Positions 7,958 through 10,167 of a stretch of 10,167 bases of DNA are shown piece after piece. Below the pieces are notes generated by a model, which saw nothing but the letters and a program-made list of their open reading frames with translations, searched no databases and was not told the origin of the DNA. Source of the stretch: Quisquiliibacterium sp. (GTDB lineage: Bacteria > Pseudomonadota > Gammaproteobacteria > Burkholderiales > Burkholderiaceae_E); the NCBI GenBank assembly GCA_023257915.1, contig JALRBB010000501.1, positions 1-10,167 of the forward strand. Reading direction: 5' to 3'. The first letter of the stretch is position 1; every line of letters begins with the position of its first letter. The position numbers and the translations under genes were made by a program.

Positions 7958-8850
7958 GGTAGTTCGGTCATTGAAGCCGTAGAGGTGAAGCCGTAAAGGC
8001 GTGCAGGGTTGTCGACCAGCAGAGCCTGCTGCTGTTGCGCGGTACTGGCGAACATCGGGATCATGTCGACGATGTCGCCGTCGTCCGGCGGCGCCGCCCG
8101 AAAGTTCGGGTGCGGCCAGTCGGTGCCCCAGACCACCTTGGACGGATGCTGCGCGAGCAATGCCTGCGCATAGGGCAGCGCGTCGGTCCAGGGTGCGTCA
8201 ATGCGCGACGCCCGTTCCAGCCCACTGACCTTGACCCATAGATGTGGCTGCTCGAGCAAGCGCAGCAGCGCATCGAAGGCTCGACCGGCATGCTCCGACC
8301 CGACCTCGACGCGTGCCATATGGTCGATCACCACCGGCACCGGCATTGCGGCCAGCGCAGGTGCCATGCTTGCCATCAGCTTGCTGTCCAGATGGATCTG
8401 CAAATGCATGTTGAAGCGCTGCAGCCTGCGCGCAAGCCCGGCCACCGCGTCGATCGGTGTTCCTCCGGCCAGGTGGGCCATGTAATTGAAGCGCACGCCA
8501 CAAAAATCCTGATCCGCGAGCCTTGCCAGCGTGTTGTCATCGACATCGACCGGGCATAGCGCCACACCCTTGTAACGTCCCGGGCGCGCCGCAATCGCAT
8601 CGGCAACAACGCTGTTGTCGAAACCATGACAGCCTGACTGCACGATCACGCAGCGCGCGATGCCGATCGCATCATGCAGCGCGAATAGCAGTTCCTTGGG
8701 TGCATCGGCCGGGCGAAAGCGTGCGTCAGGCGCGTACGGAAAGCGTGTGGTCGGACCGAACACATGCACATGCGAATCGCAGGCGCCAGGCGGCATCCGA
8801 AACCGCGGGGCACGAGGCGCCGGATGGTAGGTGGGGACCGTGTCGTTCAT
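7951..8850 (-). CDS. LigI-like amidohydrolase (2-pyrone-4,6-dicarboxylate lactonase family)
   Basis: A 299-residue amidohydrolase-2 TIM-barrel protein, close in length and layout to LigI, which opens 2-pyrone-4,6-dicarboxylate (PDC) in the protocatechuate 4,5-cleavage and gallate pathways. Shared features are PPGACDSHVHVFGP (20-33) with His27 and His29, VQSGCHG (70-76), GVRFNYM (118-124), IDHMAR with His177, and WGTDWPHPN with Asp244, the catalytic acid that ends strand 8. The tail DMIPMF followed by DNPARLYGF is also LigI-like. A LigI substrate-binding arginine, R130 by my recollection, aligns with His126 here while R120 is kept, so the substrate may be a related lactone rather than PDC. The ATG at 8850 has no clear Shine-Dalgarno; a Met at residue 19 is a less likely start because it removes a family-typical leader. 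It lies 73 nt after the GST gene and is coupled to the dehydrogenase. No lig ring-cleavage genes are in the window. Confidence 0.9.
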   Translation of the reverse strand: MNDTVPTYHPAPRAPRFRMPPGACDSHVHVFGPTTRFPYAPDARFRPADAPKELLFALHDAIGIARCVIVQSGCHGFDNSVVADAIAARPGRYKGVALCPVDVDDNTLARLADQDFCGVRFNYMAHLAGGTPIDAVAGLARRLQRFNMHLQIHLDSKLMASMAPALAAMPVPVVIDHMARVEVGSEHAGRAFDALLRLLEQPHLWVKVSGLERASRIDAPWTDALPYAQALLAQHPSKVVWGTDWPHPNFRAAPPDDGDIVDMIPMFASTAQQQQALLVDNPARLYGFTSTASMTELPE

Positions 8851-8923
8851 CGGTTTGTTGGGTTTGGAGTCTGTCTGACTTTCAAGGACGCGACTGATGC
8901 GTGCGGATCAGATGTCGTTCCGG

Positions 8924-9547
8924 TCAGGCCGCGGTCAACCCGAAGCTGGGCACCTTCGCGGCGAATCTGTCCAGCCAGGCGACCAGCGCCGGATGCTCGT
9001 CACGCCAGGTCATCGGCTGACGCCAGTCCAGATAGGCCAGCGCACAGGCCAGCGCCAGCGAGGACAGATCAGGCTGGTCAATGGGCGGCGGCGCCGCGCC
9101 GATCGCCGCGAGCGCGCGCTGCACCTTGCCGCGCTGATGCTCCAGCCATCGATCCGAAATCTGCGGCGGCTCGCGAAACCGGCCCTCGTAGACCATCAGC
9201 AGCGCCGCATCGGTAATGCCGTCGGCCAGCACCGTGCGGGTCAGTACATCGAAATGCGCGCGGCCGGATGTCGGCAGCAGCGGTGCGCGCTCCGAGATCG
9301 AGTCGAAATACTCGACGATGACCCGGCTGTCGAACAGCACGCCGCCATCGGGCAGGATCAGACAGGGCATCTTGCCGAGCGGGTTCTGGCTGCGCAGCGA
9401 GTCGTTGGCGTCCAATGTGTCGGCGGGTACCACGTCGACGCGATCCTGCAGGCCGTGGATCAGCATCGCCATCCGTGTCTTGCGGCCATACGGCGACGTG
9501 ACGCTCGTGCGCAGGATCATTCGTCCGGAATTTGCGGTCTCGCTCAT
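8924..9547 (-). CDS. Glutathione S-transferase family protein (YibF-like)
   Basis: A 207-residue cytosolic GST-fold protein. The N-terminal thioredoxin-like domain shows TSVTSPYGRKTRMAM (14-28), resembling the TSPFVRK start of E. coli YibF, with a Ser or Tyr near 18-20 as the likely glutathione-activating residue. NPLGKMPCL (55-63) contains the cis-proline Pro61, and LFDSRVIVEYFD (71-82) is the gamma-glutamyl contact motif. The all-alpha C-terminal domain runs from about residue 95, with WLEHQRGKVQRAL and a late LDWRQP segment near 173-178. GAGGG 7-8 nt before the ATG at 9547 supports this start. It follows icmF by 90 bp, with a hairpin between. Such proteins may detoxify electrophiles or isomerise or open pathway intermediates through glutathione; which applies here cannot be told from sequence. 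Confidence 0.92.
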   Translation of the reverse strand: MSETANSGRMILRTSVTSPYGRKTRMAMLIHGLQDRVDVVPADTLDANDSLRSQNPLGKMPCLILPDGGVLFDSRVIVEYFDSISERAPLLPTSGRAHFDVLTRTVLADGITDAALLMVYEGRFREPPQISDRWLEHQRGKVQRALAAIGAAPPPIDQPDLSSLALACALAYLDWRQPMTWRDEHPALVAWLDRFAAKVPSFGLTAA

Positions 9548-9598
9548 GGAAACGCCCTCGTGCTTGCGACGCGGGCAGTGTACGAAGCGCAGGGCTCA

Positions 9599-9621
9599 CC
9601 GGTGCGCGGGCGGCGCACCGG
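9599..9621 (-). terminator. Strong GC hairpin after icmF
   Basis: CCGGTGCGC (9599-9607) and GCGCACCGG (9613-9621) form a perfect 9-bp stem around the 5-nt loop GGGCG. It starts 16 nt beyond the icmF TAG stop and ends about 50 nt before the GST start. No T-tract follows in the minus direction, so it does not look like a standard intrinsic terminator. It may be a transcript-stabilising or attenuating structure that lowers GST-to-deacetylase expression relative to icmF. A Rho-dependent site or a repeated extragenic palindrome is also possible. Confidence 0.45.
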
Positions 9622-9637
9622 ATTTCCGGGAGATGGG

Positions 9638-10167
9638 CTACATGCTGCGGCGATACTGACCGCCAACCTCGAACAGCGCCGCGGTGATCTGGCCCAGCGA
9701 GCAGCAACGCACCGCGTCCATCAGCACCTCGAACACATTGCCGTTGGCGATCACGGTGCTCTTGAGTCGCTCGATCATCGGGCCGGACTGCTGGGCATGG
9801 CGCGCATGAAAGTCGGCCAGGCGTTGCAGCTGCGAGCGTTTTTCGTCTTCGGTCGAGCGCGCCAGCTCCAGCGTTTCCGGGATCGGGTCGCCATGCGGGT
9901 TACGAAAGGTGTTCACACCGATGATCGGATGCTCACCGGTGTGCTTGAGCATCTCGTAATGCATGCTCTCGTCCTGGATCTTGCCGCGCTGATAGCCGGT
10001 TTCCATCGCGCCGAGCACGCCCCCGCGGTCGGCGATCCGCTCGAACTCGGCCAGTACCGCTTCTTCGACCAGCTCGGTCAGCTCGTCGATGACGAATGCG
10101 CCCTGGTTCGGGTTCTCGTTCTTGGCCAGACCCCACTCGCGATTGATGATCAGCTGGATCGCCATCG
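9638..10167 (-). CDS. icmF: Fused isobutyryl-CoA mutase IcmF, C-terminal part
   Basis: About 176 C-terminal residues of a coenzyme B12-dependent acyl-CoA mutase; the rest lies beyond the right edge and the frame is open to the last base. Visible family blocks are [81 protein letters not shown], and the end [20 protein letters not shown]. This ending, which lacks a following B12-binding domain, is what I recall for IcmF, where the B12 domain and the G-protein chaperone domain sit N-terminal to the mutase barrel. Ordinary methylmalonyl-CoA mutase large subunits end in a B12 domain instead. IcmF interconverts isobutyryl-CoA and n-butyryl-CoA, and some members act on isovaleryl-CoA/pivalyl-CoA. 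The identification would be settled by the upstream part. Stop codon TAG; first gene seen of the minus-strand unit. Confidence 0.9.
   Translation of the reverse strand, partial: MAIQLIINREWGLAKNENPNQGAFVIDELTELVEEAVLAEFERIADRGGVLGAMETGYQRGKIQDESMHYEMLKHTGEHPIIGVNTFRNPHGDPIPETLELARSTEDEKRSQLQRLADFHARHAQQSGPMIERLKSTVIANGNVFEVLMDAVRCCSLGQITAALFEVGGQYRRSM

Noticed and set aside
1..10167. Mobile element, prophage, defence island or CRISPR array
   Set aside because: No transposase, integrase, terminal inverted repeats, regularly spaced repeats or nuclease/helicase genes are visible. Base use appears even across the window, and all larger genes are metabolic.

Overview
The window is GC-rich, densely coding bacterial DNA. 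Gene content points to a heterotrophic proteobacterium, most likely a betaproteobacterium of the Burkholderiales/Rhodocyclales kind: a fused indolepyruvate:ferredoxin oxidoreductase-family protein, the fused mutase IcmF, a YibF-like glutathione transferase and an ACSM-type acyl-CoA ligase. That placement is inference from protein families; there is no rRNA or other marker here. I see no tRNA, rRNA, insertion sequence, CRISPR array, integrase or phage gene.

Left part (1-6024). An AMP-dependent acyl-CoA synthetase (91-1809, minus) is divergent from a 1170-residue fused 2-oxoacid:acceptor oxidoreductase of the indolepyruvate type (2002-5514, plus). They share a 192-bp intergenic region that must hold both promoters. 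A small DUF3237 protein (5572-6024, plus) follows the oxidoreductase and is probably cotranscribed with it.

Right part (6076-10167). Five minus-strand genes run head to tail and look like one transcription unit. In transcription order they are: the C-terminal end of the B12-dependent mutase IcmF (cut by the window edge), a glutathione S-transferase-like protein, a LigI-like amidohydrolase (2-pyrone-4,6-dicarboxylate lactonase family), an NAD-type short-chain dehydrogenase, and a histone-deacetylase/acetylpolyamine-amidohydrolase family zinc hydrolase. The amidohydrolase stop and the dehydrogenase start are one base apart, which suggests translational coupling. A 9-bp perfect hairpin separates icmF from the rest and may attenuate or terminate the icmF transcript. 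The minus-strand group converges on the DUF3237 gene with about 50 bp between them.

Taken together this is a catabolic region centred on carboxylic acids and CoA thioesters. The ligase and the 2-oxoacid oxidoreductase both make acyl-CoAs, IcmF rearranges branched or linear C4-C5 acyl-CoAs, and the LigI-like hydrolase plus dehydrogenase suggest processing of a lactone or cyclic dicarboxylate. No defence system or obviously new machinery is visible. The most interesting points are two enzymes whose catalytic residues are intact while probable substrate-pocket residues differ from the characterised relatives (the LigI-like hydrolase and the HDAC-like hydrolase), and their unusual co-location in one operon.
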